From contig NC_092574.1 of the NCBI RefSeq assembly GCF_037975245.1, forward strand, positions 21,537,713 to 21,601,712: DNA of 64,000 nt, written 5' to 3'. Source of the stretch: Apostichopus japonicus. Taxonomy: Eukaryota; Echinodermata; Holothuroidea; Aspidochirotida; Stichopodidae. Shown piece by piece: positions 51,421-64,000 of the stretch. The notes below the pieces were generated by a model. That model saw nothing but the letters and a program-made list of their open reading frames with translations. It did not search any database and was not told where the DNA came from. Position 1 is the first letter of the stretch; every line of letters begins with the position of its first letter. Position numbers and translations under genes: made by a program.

Positions 51421-53016
51421 ACTTGCATGTTATTCCAGAAATCAATACAGCGTTAACGTTGCTGTTGAGGGGTTACAGCAGTTAAATGTGTAAACAATTG
51501 AAAAACAACAGCAACGACACCAGGAACAACGAAAATCAAATAACAACAAACGCAGCATTTGTACTGTACTTAAAGCGCGTTGGCAACGAGATTAATGAAT
51601 GATAAGGATCTAAGTTAATTTAATCTAGTCTAATCTATACTTAGTCTTTACTTAGCATTCAACATTAGTCATTAAAAGTTATCCGTTATGACTGCCATTA
51701 CAATACCCCAAAGCTACAAATTGCACAAGAATTTCACCCAGGAGGTATAACAGTAATGGGTAATCGTATTTAGTCATGGTGGGCAGGGGGGGTGGGGGAT
51801 AGGCTATGTGTAGGATATATTCTCGGGTGAACAGGAGGACGGGGCAGTAGGGGGACAGAATTTCCATTGTGAAGAAAATCTAACAAAATGTTTGGTTACA
51901 GAATTCCTGGTTAAGAAATTCATTGTTGTGTTTCAGCCACCACAATCTGGTAATTGTCTCTCAGATGGAAATGAATGCCACTCAAAATATACACCGACGT
52001 CAGACCCACTAAAAGCTCTAATCTCAGCACACAAATCCATTCTGGATACCTCAGTGATAGCTTTGCCATATTGTTGGCATGTTCTACATACTCGGCGCAC
52101 TAAGACAAACACGAGTACATTTAACGTATTATTCTGTACCATTTACGTATAGGAATATTACACGTGATTGGTATCGTCACAATCCGTGTATACAATGACT
52201 GTAAACCTGCATTCATGTAAATCAGTGGTATTCACACGACTCGAGACGTCCGAGTGTGAAGTGTTGTTAAAGCACTCGTAGAGTTCAATAGGTCAATACA
52301 CTATGCAGAATATGCTGGCATGAACTGTGAGTTTACCATCCCGATGAGTAACACCATGCATGGTAATGCAGTTCATGGCCAACAGCCGTGTTATAGAACA
52401 GCTCTACATAATAGGACTTCTGACCAAATCACAGTGGCAGAGGCCTATACGTCAGATTGACGTCATAAACTATTCAAAGTTTCGACCAGAATCGATCAAA
52501 ATATATCTGTTGTGGCTGTTCATAATTCACAGTAGTGACTTCATAAACCATCTGGAGTTGTTAGATTTAGCTGTGCAAATCTGTCATTATGCTGTTCATA
52601 AACTTGTAATAGTTGCCCGTGTAGATCGCGTACGGTGTGTACCCATGCAGTTTTAATAGTAACCTACACAGCTCGTGTTATATTTCTTTCACTCAGTCTA
52701 ATTGCCAGTGCTACACAGCGTGATATTACAATCCGGTCAGCCAGTTAAGCAGGCTGTATCTCTATTCTCGTTAACGTTTTACATCCTCATCTGTATCTGC
52801 TATTTCAGCAACCAATCAACTACAGCTTTTAGTTTCCAGGCAATAGCTGCCGCGCACCAAGCTGCCGCACTATACTTGCCACGGTAAAACTGCCATTCAT
52901 CGCTATCATAGCCTGATTTTCTTCTACGGATTGGATCCACCTTCCAGCTAGTTCTTGATATCAAAGCTTGATACTGAGCCCGAGTGGAGCTATTTCGTTT
53001 TTCCACATGAAAGCTT
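51421..53016. other. Non-coding stretch before the giant hairpin
   Basis: Several overlapping frames of 60-98 codons lie on both strands between 51.9 and 53.0 kb. None shows splice signals or family motifs that I recognise. Confidence 0.4.
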
Positions 53017-53802
53017 GGTGACATCCCTATGTTCCGACGTCTCTATGTTCCGACGTCTCTATGTTCCGACGTCTCTATGTTCCGACGTCTCTATGTTCCG
53101 ACGTCTCTATGTTCCGACAAATTGTTTGGACTCTAATTTTTTTTGACCAAATTTTAGTCGGACCCCATTTGTGACCCAATTTTTTTTCGGACCCCATTTT
53201 TTTGGACCCAATTTTTTTGGACCACAATTTTTGGGACACAATTTTTTTTGGACCCATATTTTTTTGTGCAAAATTTTTACCAACATGTTTTCGGACCAAA
53301 TTTTTTTACTGACCAATGTTTTTTGGGACCCCAACTATTTTGGACCAAAATTTTTCGGACCCAATTTTTTTTGTGACCAAACTTTTGCACCAACATGATT
53401 TCTGGCCAATTTTTTCCCTGACCCCTAATTAGGTCCCCAAAAAATGGGTCCCAAAAAATTAAGTCCGAAAAAATGGGTCCCCACAAATTGGGTCCACAAA
53501 AGTTAGGTCCAAAAAAAATTGGGTCCGAAAAAACTTTGGTCTCAAAAAATTGGGTCCAAAAAATTGTGGTCCAAAAATTGGGTCCGAAAAATGGGCCCGA
53601 AAAAAATTGGGTCACAAAAAAATGGGTCCGAAAAAATTTTGGTCAAAAAAAATTAGTCCAAACAATTTGTCGGAACATAGAGACGTCGGAACATAGAGAC
53701 GTCGGAACATAGAGACGTCGGAACATAGAGACGTCGGAACATAGAGACGTCGGAACATAGAGACGTCGGAACATAGAGACGTCGGAACATAGAGATGTAA
53801 CC
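53017..53802. mobile_element. Giant hairpin (fold-back) transposon with 16-bp terminal arrays
   Basis: The left end GGTGACATCCCTATGTTCC and the inverted right end GGTTACATCTCTATGTTCC match at 17 of 19 bases. Identical GAAAGCTT 8-mers flank the element (53009-53016 and 53803-53810), read as a target duplication. Next to each end is a tandem array of the 16-bp unit ATGTTCCGACGTCTCT: five full units from 53029 on the left, about eight in inverted orientation at 53669-53796 on the right. The rest of each arm is a degenerate series of GGACCCAATTTTTT-like words, inverted about a centre near 53430 (CCCTAATTAGG). The whole 786 bp can fold into one imperfect hairpin. GG termini with an 8-bp duplication are a Merlin-like combination, but no transposase is present. 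Confidence 0.88.
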
Positions 53803-55854
53803 GAAAGCTTCATAGTGATAAATTTATTGATGAATTTTACTTCCTAGTTTCCCGCTCAACTGGCAGTGTGCATGACAAATCTCCATGCATGCTTTAAATC
53901 AGTCCCAAGTTCATTACGACTTGAATGCATCTTTCACAGTACTATTGTACACAGTACTCACAGTACTATTTGACAATATGTCGAAATCAAAACTTGTCAT
54001 TTCTAACTTCACGCTTTCTATAGCTGACCATAGTTAATCGTTATCCACATGCATCGACCGAAAAATCAAGATTGGTCAAAATATATATGTATTTTTCTTT
54101 CCATATAAGGAAGTATCCTTACATGTTTGCTCAAATCAAATCATATTTTGATGAGATCTGTTGGTCATCAAGGCAACGGATATTGCGAAATGTTTCGCAA
54201 TAAAAAATGTTCATGCATTTTTATATTTATTTATATGAATATTCAAATACCGGGCCAAACACTCTCCAACTTTTCCCCTTGACAAGGATCAATCCACGTA
54301 ACATAACGATAACATATATCGCATCACATAACATAAAATTATATAACATATACGGATATAAACACATAACACAAATAAGAGATGAGTTACCGTATATATA
54401 TACCGTTATACGACAACAGTTGACTCCATATTCTCACGTAAATACTTGAAACCTATTCTCATCACAATTGAGAAAAATGATATAAATAGCAATGAAGTTC
54501 CCACAATAATATTCATGAGATGTTGCTAGACTTACATCATCAATATATATTTTCTTTCTTTTTCTTGTAATTTGATATGGAGATAAACTGATTTGACTTA
54601 CCGAGCTTTTGGGGGTCTCTGTTCACGAGGTTAAGTTAACCTCCATTTCCAAGGATCATTGCTGCTTTCGAGAAAACTTATCTAAAAATAATGAGAAAAT
54701 AAAGATACTGTTTCCAGGGATTCCGGAATTTGTTTTTCCAAATGAAAATCACGTTCTGCAACTTGATGTATAGGCCTATGCATACGCTCCGTAGCGGAAA
54801 TAAGAAAACACGATGCATATAAAAGATCCTAAAGGGATAACTGTATATAAACAAGCAAATCGCATGACTGAATATATACAAATGTGATTATAATGTGCAG
54901 TATTCGTATGCATAACATAGCTGTATAGCTGTATCGTCAATACACTATAGTTCTATAGTTCAAGTAGTGCTTCTATACTGGAATGGGTTCGTTATATTGT
55001 ACTACTTCTGTGTGAAGTGAAGTGTACAGGTTATAATGGAATATAGTTATCCGAATCTAAGGGATAAAAAAACATATACAAAGCCAGATTTATTCAAATG
55101 ACACGATAAACATGGCCTCCGGCTAAACAGAAAACGTTTGTTTACAACACACAGCTGACTTTGTAGATTGTATAGAAATAGAACGCTAATTCTATCTATA
55201 AAATGATTGTAATACTTTCTTCCTTTTTCTGTCTCTCTCGTTATGACAGCTCGAACGGATGATCCAGTTTGAGGTGAAGGTCGCTTGATGACTTTAATCC
55301 TTTTAAGAATTGTCCGTGTTATAAAGCTGACTTAACTCACTATTGTGTGTATCGTGAGCCCTAGATTTCAATTCGATAATACATTTACGAAGGACTGCCG
55401 CATAAAGAACGGACAGTCAATATGACGAGTTTTTTTTTTACCAAAAAAAAAAAAAAAACCCAAAAACCAAAGACGATTAAAAAGAGAGAGATATTTGGTT
55501 TAATTTTCAAAGTAGTCCATTGTGGCCGTGTATTACAAGTATAGCCTAAAGACACGTCGATCTAGATACGTTTAGGCGACGGTAAAGTTGCTTTAATCAC
55601 ATTAGTTCAATGGAAACTGAACAAAACACGTGTGTTTCATTTTCTATGAAATACTTTGACTTCCTTCCAGAGAGGCTGTCCTATTTGTGACCTTTTAGCA
55701 AACATCATGGCGACCATAGCCTTTACTCCTAACCATTTACGAATGAACTTATTTCTTTAGCAAATATAAACTGCTCAACTTTCCACGTAGAAAATGGTCA
55801 ATTATCTGTGCGGTATAGACCATCAACGTTATCTGGCAACAGCATTTGTTACTG

Positions 55855-56065
55855 ACAAGGACTCGGGCTTCTATACTTGGACTCGAATATCAATACTCGA
55901 AATTGAACTCGTACTCGGATTCGGATGCCTGCAGGGATTTGGACTCGGACTCAGACGTCAAAGACTCGAATTTGGATCCAGAATTAAAAGTATTAGAATA
56001 ATCGGCCGCCAGTGACTCGGACTATTAAACAGTACTCGGTATCAGATGGCCGGGACTCGGTATAT
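55855..56065. repeat. Degenerate GGACTCG word repeat
   Basis: Irregular recurrences of GACTCGG, ACTCGAA and GTACTCGGA over about 200 bp. Related in wording to the tract at 23460-23680. Confidence 0.5.
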
Positions 56066-56749
56066 AGTGAATAACATTGCTGCTGTTGAGTCATTATAGT
56101 GTGCAGCTGCTTATTATTCTCACTATGATTATCATTATTAAAGCGAATCCACTTTGAGCATATACAGAGTCAGAAAAAATGAAACTCTTGGTTTCTAATT
56201 GTCAAGTATATCCTTTTGTAAATCCAAATCCAAATATGTGTGGTCGACTCGACCAAAATTTGTTAAAATTGAAAGAAATTACACAATGAAATTATTGTTT
56301 ACTGGATGATGGTATAGTGACGAAACAAAAAGAAAGAAAACTCGAGAAATATTACAATAGGCTACCAATTTTCAATTCTTTATTCCAGTATGAATTACAA
56401 AATTTATAGGTACCGATACATGATACATCAGAATAAAACATACGGAATGAATATTATAAACAGAGCGAATACCAGCATATATATAGTTTCAATTTCATAT
56501 CACATGGCTGTAACATATCACTCATCGGCAAGCGGTAGTCACTTCAGATATGATACTGTATAAAGTGAGGCAGGGGAATGTTCTCTAATTGATTTTAGCA
56601 TTGTATGTTCAGTATCTGCAGTTCTATGGTAGGCTATTACATCTATACCGTGGAATTAATTATACTACTTGGGGACATAAATCTCGGCTGTAACACGAGA
56701 CCGTAGCAGCGACGTAACGACTTTTAGATCTGTCAGTTGTACGTATTGA

Positions 56750-56880
<131 letters not shown>

Positions 56881-58274
56881 AGTAGGAACATACAATGATG
56901 GGAAGGGGACATGGGGAGGGGGTTGCAAGGGTTACGCATCCCTGACGATAGAGGGACAATCTCCTGCGGTCCCGGGGCCCGGCGTTATATGTGATAATGT
57001 ATAGTGTATTCTCCTTTTCATATATTATAGGCCTACTTTAAGGTAAATGAAGACATCAGGCATGGGACCCGTTGAAATAACTGTCACCCGGCTCGAACTG
57101 ACTCTCGATACCCCTGGGGTACACTTAGCTTGAGAGAGGGCGGTGGGGGGGGGGGTGGGTGTAATGACTTTACGTATTATTTCCAATGGGCGAGAGTCGA
57201 CTTGGGGGTTTCAATTTAGTTCCCCTTATTTACATAGATTTGTTTTGTTTTGCCAAGGAGAGACAAAATCCATTAATAATCTGCTAATCTATACTGCAAG
57301 CTGCCTCTTTATAGGTGAATGTTACAATTAACCTGTTACAAGATCCTGATATAGGATCGATTCGTCATGCCCTCTGTATTCTTCTTTAATGATAATTTTC
57401 AAGAAATAAATTGCTAGGTGTTCCAAGTTTTTTTCATGAGGATAGTTCTCCTACACTTTGTTGAAATCGATCGTTAGGTTTAAATTTTCTCATAGTTCGT
57501 GCGTTACCCTCTTCAACCTCCTTCAGTTTTATTACTCTCGTTAAAATATTTTAGCCTTAAACAGTCTGAAGTGATTTTGAACCATTATCGTTATCCACGA
57601 GTACTTGGGGTCAATGTTATGTGCCACCATTATATTCACTAAAACGTATGGGAATTTGTGCAGATTTGTATATTTATTTATTATGTATGTTCGTAAGAGC
57701 AATAAATCCGAAGGGAAATTGGTCATTACGTTTTTTTTTGGTTTTTTTTTTTAAATCTAAACTTTCACAGTTTCATGCTGTTATGGTAACGAGAGACTTT
57801 TTTTTGTACGAAGAAATTCTGTCATCGGACGCATATATATACTCCCATTGGGTGTTATAATAAACCTAAATGTGGAACTGTTGATTGGAAAGGCACCACT
57901 GCTTTCGGTGTACAAACCACATAATATTGATACAAATAAAGGTAAACAAATACTTAACATTATACCAGTTGGTTTTGCTCCAACTGAAATAATCAAAACT
58001 AACGTTTATTTTCTAATTTCTCAAAATTGATGCGGCTAGAAGTAGACACTTTAAATGGTGTGAAGACTAGCGCACAAACAAACGTCTCATGCCGGTAATC
58101 TGACTTAGTTTCGAATGAGGTGTAACAGAAGTGTTAGACACCTCCATCGATCCCAGAAAATACACAGCTTGCTACCGTCGGTAATTAGACACTAGTGCAC
58201 AGTCAATACATACAGCTACGGTCAATACCTACAACACAGTGTACATAGCAGCGATGGACACCTCAGGCATATGG

Positions 58275-58500
58275 GTTGCTCTCTAGTCTAGAGTAAGGCA
58301 AATATGTCACCAAAAACAGAACTAGTATTGTTCGATACGGCTGGAAAAAGCCTTCAGTGGAATCTCTGGACATACAATCAGCGTCCACGGTCTACTTGGT
58401 TAGGGTGTCCGCATATGAAGCGGGAGGCCCGGGTTTCGAATCTCGGTGGAGGATGGATTTTTGTCAACTTCTGGATTTTCCAACTCATTACGACTTATAT
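58275..58500 (+). mobile_element. tRNA-derived SINE, copy 3 (5' shortened, most diverged)
   Basis: It aligns with the other two copies from CTAGAGTAAGGCAAATATG onward. The 5' A-box-like start is altered, and a segment around the first B-box-like region is deleted. The tRNA-like half is at 58381-58452: GCGTCCACGG, TTGGTTAGGGTGTCC and GGTTTCGAATCTCGG. The B box has an inserted T, so pol III activity is doubtful. It ends in an AT-rich tail like the others. Confidence 0.82.
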
Positions 58501-58816
58501 TATATATTTATATGTATGCAAACAGTAAGTAATTGTTGTAGAAAACATTTCAGGAATGTTATCGTGATAACACACACACACTAACAAGTGGGGGTTGCAC
58601 TTTGGAATAATCAGTTTGGCCAGGAAGCCGGTAAACTTGTAAACTTGGCAACCCGTTAGCTAACGTTCTGTTGATATCGCCCTGACATAGCATAGACGAA
58701 GGAGCACTTTAAAAGTAAAAAAAAAACAAGGGATTGATTGGTGTATGTTCTTTTATATAGCCTATTTAGCAGTATAGCATCGATATGAGAAGCGACATGC
58801 AATTTCAAAAGTGTAT

Positions 58817-58817
58817 T

Positions 58818-58852
<35 letters not shown>

Positions 58853-58926
58853 ATATATATATATGTGTGTGTATATATATATATATAGCCTATATATATA
58901 TAGCCTATATATATATAGCCTATATA
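58817..58926. repeat. (AT)n/(GT)n with TAGCC-punctuated AT repeats
   Basis: Alternating AT and GT runs are followed by three units of about 18 bp, TATATATATATAGCC, giving a higher-order simple repeat. Confidence 0.9.
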
Positions 58927-59662
58927 CACCCATATAGTTACAACAACGAAGGAAGTCATCAAGATACAAGATTACGGAATGTCTATATGTTTAATCAAAT
59001 TCACACCTCATTCACCGGGTTATTTGATGTTAAAGTGTTTACAGCTTAGGTTATTTGTATAGTTCCACAGGCGGTTTTTGTGCCTCGAACGTATATACAT
59101 GCGCTGTAGTCAAGATATAGAAACCGATGTTGTTTCAAATGCGGGTATGTGTAGAATAACGGTCGATGTACAGTGTGGATTTCAAAATACTACGGTAATT
59201 TCAAAAGACTTCTGATACAAAATTAAAAAAGAAACCACCAAAGAGCCGGGGGCGGGGGGGGGGGTGGGGTTGGGGTTGGGGTAGAGAAACAAACGTGTGT
59301 ATAGGAAGTGAAAAGTTTGCAAGAGCGGACACCCTGTTTAAACTGTTTCTGCCATCCGATATGTATGTTTTCAAACACAGAGAAGAACACTGAAAAGTAT
59401 TTATGGGGACCCGGGCGGGGCGGCAGCGTGCAGATGTGATTACGCTCTCCACCTTACGACTCTTCAGCACAGCTTCCCAATTCCAATTGAATGGGCAGGT
59501 GGGAGAGTATGGTGAGTCAAACGTACCCAGCGTATTCTGAGAAGTTCACGGGGAACGCAGCTTATATGATACATATAGGCTACCTCCTGATCAATTTCTA
59601 CCTCGATAAAGCAGACACGCAGACAAGCAAAACAGAACACTTCAAATGCATTAGAGTAAAAC

Positions 59663-59665
<3 letters not shown>

Positions 59666-59726
<61 letters not shown>

Positions 59727-59783
59727 CATATACATATATATATATATATTATATATATAGGCCTATATATATATATATATATA
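59666..59783. repeat. (AT)n with ACATAT variants
   Basis: About 118 bp of AT repeat with three CATATA steps and a single AGGCCT interruption near 59759-59764. Confidence 0.95.
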
Positions 59784-60718
59784 GTAAGCATATCAACCCA
59801 GTGTTACGTGTATATGCGGGTAACCCATAATCTATCTTAACCTAAGCAAAACAAATCTCAACTATACATCAACACGTTACAAATGCTATTTTCCACTTTT
59901 GAGGCTCTGGAAATTTGAATTAACAGAAAATAACTGACAGAAATTTAGAGGCCTATATTCGTGAACGCCTATAAATTGTACCACTTCCCCTCAGCATTGT
60001 TTCTAATCAAGTAATGAAACATTTTGGTGACAAAATAAGCAATAATAATTTTGATACGAAAAGGTTACTGAGCAGGCCTACCTTTTGCTATACAGTATAC
60101 ATATACTTCGATACGTCCCTATGCGATTCACCACTTTCGCATTTGTAAGCCCTATCGTCGTAATGCAGTTTTGCTATATTCTGTCTCAGTTGATTCCACC
60201 GCAGTTCTAATAATTCATAAATATCATTTGACTTGATAATCCACAGCGAGCTATTTATCATTTCTGCAACTACACTAAACAGGCTAACAGCGCTGTAGAA
60301 ACAACCATTTATGAACACACACACATTACATAAGAAAATGTATATAAATGGATTATGTATGATAATATCACGTTGTGTTATTCTGAATGTAAGTTTAACA
60401 TGATAAGGTTATCTTTACAATAGTCTCTTTTTTAATGTAATGTATTTCATTGATTCAGACACGTGATCAATCTATACGAATTGACTAGTCGTGCAATCAT
60501 AGTGACACATCAACTATTAGTAGCAAAAATAGGTGAGATAGTAGCCTATCAGAAACAATGCATCATTTAGCCTGATTAACATCTCGAAAAGAAAAGTGAA
60601 AAATTGATGAGCCTAGTTTGACACTTCCTGAATTTCTTAAACTAAGCCAAGAAATAAGGATATGATATCACAAAGATGACGACTTCTTATTAGGTCTCAT
60701 GAGTACTTCTCATATTTT

Positions 60719-61530
60719 GAATGCATTAATATAAATGAAGATGGTGGCAGATGTATAACGCATCGAACACGGCAACACTTGATTCATTCGGCGTGTACAC
60801 ATACTGGTTTAAAGATGCATGGCGTGAGTCCCTTAGTTAACATAAATCTGCGTCATTCTTTTTGATGGTTGTCGTTATTGAATGCATAGAAAGAAGATGA
60901 TGACAGACGTACTGAAAGAAACAAGTCAGCACTCTGCTTTTTCGACATCTCGATATTATACCCATTACTTGAATATGGCGTGAGTTCATATGCTAACATG
61001 CATGCGGATATGCTCTAATGTTTGAATACATGGAAGAAAATGTTGACAGACGTACACACAACAAACATGTCAAAATCTTGTTCGTTCGACATGTCGACAT
61101 GTCGACATTAAAACGACTAATTGACTATAGCGTGAGTCACTATTAGTTATCATACATGCGGGATATTTTCTTATGTTGAATGCACAGAATGAAAATGGTG
61201 ACAGACATACCGTAGCAAGCGTGTCAACATGTTGTTTATTTCGACATCATCGCAATTACAGCCACTATTTTACTACGGTATATTGCACGATTCCATAAGG
61301 TATAATATGTGGATACTCTCTCATGTTGAAGCATAGAAAGGGGAGGATTATGATGAACTACAACAACCAATATGTCAAAAACCTTTTCATTCGACATGTC
61401 CATATCTCGTTGTATTTAACCATCACGTGGGTCCCTAAATTACAATGTGGTTACTTTCTCATGTCGAATGCAAAGAAGAGATTGCTGTTACGTAACGGAT
61501 TTGTCAACATGTCAGGTTACACTTATTGAA
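60719..61530. repeat. Degenerate ~150-bp tandem array
   Basis: Units begin with GAATGCATAGAAAGAAGATG-like sequence at 60719, 60880, 61024, 61178, 61328 and 61466 (spacings 161, 144, 154, 150, 138). Each contains, in order, GA(C/T)AGACGTAC, AACA-GTCAA, TTCGACATCTCGA, GGCGTGAGT and ATGCGGATA-TCTCATGTT variants. Divergence between units is high, so the array is old. No coding sequence. Confidence 0.75.
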
Positions 61531-62459
61531 GGTATTAGCCAGTCGTTCATTTAATGTACTTCCCAGCTCACTTAAAGCATACATACATACACACATACAT
61601 ATATCGCCATGTACAGGTAATAGAAAGTGCATTAATTGTGTGGAGACAGGTTAGTCATACGCTTGAAAATGTTCAAACCAGAGGAATTTTGAGGGTTGAG
61701 GTATACTACAGTAAAGGGAAACGCATGGAAGCTCCTAGACAAAATAATACCATGTTATTACTTCATACCCACCTCACATATCGGTAGCAGGCTTTCGGTG
61801 AATCCATATACTCGTAAATTCTAGCACATAGGTACCATTCCTCTTAACCACAGTAGGCCCCAGACCTGGTACCACCATCCCTTGGGATACCCTCATAAAC
61901 TAGAACCCACCCGGTGGCCGTGCTCCCCGCCCCCCCCCCCCCCGCGGAGGAGTTATAAACTCGCAAACGCTCTAGCGACCGGGGTTCCTAAGCATGGACC
62001 CCCTTCCACCCCCTCTACACAGCCGAGGCCCTCCTCCCAGCTAGCGAGGTCAGACTAGAATCGATTATAGTAGAGTAGTTAGCATTCGTATTCTCCCTTA
62101 TAGAATCTTGTACTCATACTTTATACAAACGGAAAGTGTACCCGCTTACTCTAGCCTAGAAAAGACATCTTGTACCAACCGGAAAGCCATCAGGCTAGTT
62201 ATTCATTGCCTTAGACGATTTTACTGTATATGGATGGAATCACCTGATTGATATAGCAACCGAGGAAAATGTGTCCTGAAGTCAAGTACCAGAACATTAG
62301 AAAAGAGTTCCAGATAACTTGATGATTGCAAAGGTATTAGTATTACCCTTCTGAAAGTTGATGACATATTACAGTCTTTGGAGGAAGTGTAAAACCCTCT
62401 CAGCCACCTAGAAGATGAAAGGTCAAATCCTGACACAGAAAGGTCATTCGTCATAAGAT
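61531..62459. other. Non-coding stretch
   Basis: Contains ATAC-rich simple sequence near 61578-61605 and a C run at 61929-61943. Nothing else was recognised. Confidence 0.4.
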
Positions 62460-63180
62460 AAGATCGATTTGAAAGCGTACAAGGTTTACAGACTTTTGGC
62501 CTCTGTAGACTTCAAATGACCTTCAATCAGCATCATATGTGGGCAAATATTTGGACAATATCTGTCACTAAATGTACTTGTTGAAAAAACAAGCACTAAT
62601 AAGGGCAGCTTTAATGGGATAAGGGTCAAGCATTCTGTGTCAAATTATATCCCTGAGGTCTATAATATTGAGAATTCAGAGCAGTTTTAAGATATTGTGC
62701 AGTGATTCTGTCTAAAGTTAGATACAAATGGTATATTAAACAGCATCTTAAATCTGTATAAATTAAGCATGGTGCGAGCATGGATGTATACCAAGATAGT
62801 GCGAGCAATGAAATATTACCCTGACATGGTGTAAATATTCATGAATTACTGATTAGGTACAGACCGTCTACTCACCAACGGCAAGCTACACACCAAATTT
62901 GATCTTCCTCCAACTTCTACTTCTTTAGATATTGCGTGAACAATGTTTTCAGGCTTTGAACCGTGCTGACCTCAAATGACCTTTGACCGATACCAACAAC
63001 AATCCCAAACCAGTTCTACCTAAGGGGAACCTACATACCTAAATATGAAATGTACCCCAGTATATCCTTCTGAAGTTAGAGCGTTTTACGAGCAAGTGTC
63101 ACATACACACGCACGCACACGCATACATACATACACGTCATCACCATCGCATAGATTCCTTCTGCCTTCGGCAAGGAATA
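62460..63180. repeat. Dispersed repeat with TGACCTTTGACC motif (copy D)
   Basis: Contains GACTTCAAATGACCTTCAAT near 62510-62525 and CTGACCTCAAATGACCTTTG near 62967-62986, then CCTACATACCTAAATATG, a CACACGCACGCACACGCATAC simple repeat (about 63106-63130), and GATTCCTTCTGCCTTCGGCA. Same family as 850-1335 and 10755-11260. Confidence 0.6.
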
Positions 63181-64000
63181 AAAAAAGCCTATAAGAATGA
63201 CGTAGCGCATTGCTTCTACAAAATAGTGTTTGGATTTAAGATATGCGTTGACATGGTAACATACTTGATTTATTTATTTATGCTTGAGACATTTGCTCTT
63301 AAATGGGAAAGCACATTCATGACTTCGTATCGAAAGGCCAAAATCAGAGCTTTTAGTGTTTACGCTTGGAGAATTTTTGTCATATTTGCTTTTTCAAACT
63401 ATACCGGATATCGCTACGGGAGACTATATAGATACAGCATACCGTAATATCACCTGCTTTCAGAAGAGATAATGTAGAGCAGGGGTGTTGGTACCGAACT
63501 GATTCCGCGAACCGCAGAGGTATTTTATACCCAATCCACGAGCCGCAACACTTACAGACGTACCTACATGGAAGAGCTGTATATTATGAGAATTGCAAGA
63601 TCTGAAAGTTTTACATGCATGCTGTCCATCCATAAGGTTGCAAAAGTCATATGAGCTATACGCAAGCACTTAAAACAGTACATCTTTCTTCTCTTCCCTG
63701 GTTAAGGTCTTTCGTTCCAAAAGTATATAGTAATCTACTTTGAAGTATTCAGTCGTCTATTTCAACATTTCTCAATGGATAGGATTATATTTGGAGGATA
63801 AGACCCTCTAGATCGAAAGGCATTTTTGAAAACTTCCAGCCAGCTTTAGAGAGCTAACAACTTTGGGGCCGTGTACTGATGATTCATACATACATCTTAT
63901 AGAGGGTCAAATGATGGTGCATAAAGAGAGCCTGGCAAACCTGGTCCTATCTGGCTCTCTGCTACAGAATACGTACCTCCGATAAGGCAGTAATACCAAC
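63181..64000. other. Non-coding end of the window with a possible hAT-end fragment
   Basis: At 63480 a CAGGGGTGTTGGTACCGAAC sequence is followed by GCGAACCGCAGAGG and GAGCCGCAACA. This wording is familiar from hAT-type ends, but no partner end or duplication was found. A 73-codon frame at 63226-63447 has no motif I recognise. Confidence 0.4.

Larger units (their letters stand above)
58501..60718. other. Non-coding stretch with AT microsatellites
   Basis: No exon was recognised. A G-rich tract lies near 59248-59280; microsatellites are listed separately. Confidence 0.45.

Noticed and set aside
53075-53712. Several overlapping 75-112 codon frames rich in Gly-Pro-Lys or Phe
   Set aside because: They are translations of the hairpin element's GGTCC/poly-A words on both strands and have no protein family resemblance.

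Overview
This window is eukaryotic and gene-poor, most likely from a marine invertebrate deuterostome. An echinoderm, perhaps a sea cucumber, is my guess, based on general resemblance only. The signs are long AT-rich non-coding stretches, spliced genes with GT-AG junctions, many (AT)n and poly-G/C tracts, a tRNA-derived SINE, hAT-like miniature elements, and a dispersed repeat carrying TGACCTTTGACCT motifs. There is no operon structure and almost no long open frame.

Only one stretch looks like intact host coding sequence: a 1,431-bp minus-strand first coding exon (31754-33184, 477 codons) ending at a textbook GTAAGT donor. It encodes a Ser/Arg-rich disordered N-terminal region. Its last residues (TWSPL at the splice site) and an internal KRLLR motif suggest, weakly, the N-terminus of an ephexin/SGEF-type Rho guanine-nucleotide exchange factor. 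No later exon of this gene could be recognised, so positions 1-31753 would be its first intron(s) and positions above 33184 its upstream side.

The most interesting object is a 4.9-kb terminal-inverted-repeat element (41577-46484). Its ends are built from many copies of TTGGGCAA/TTGCCCAA. It carries a decayed multi-exon gene whose first exon looks like the start of a SAM domain and whose last exon has a PQPFILCLGE-type C-terminal region, interrupted by frameshifts.

Several miniature DNA transposons have readable boundaries. A 506-bp fold-back at 11526-12031 has 50-bp perfect inverted termini and an 8-bp target duplication. A 648-bp and a 400-bp hAT-type element lie at 39165-39812 and 40533-40932. 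A 786-bp giant hairpin at 53017-53802 has terminal arrays of a 16-bp unit. Three copies of one tRNA-derived SINE lie at about 1.8, 31.4 and 58.3 kb.

Tandem repeats are also prominent: a ~23-bp minisatellite (15337-16110), a strict 50-bp repeat with GC boxes (26411-26702), and a degenerate ~150-bp array (60719-61530). The remaining sequence shows no supportable genes. No functional tRNA, rRNA, CRISPR array or retroviral coding region was found.
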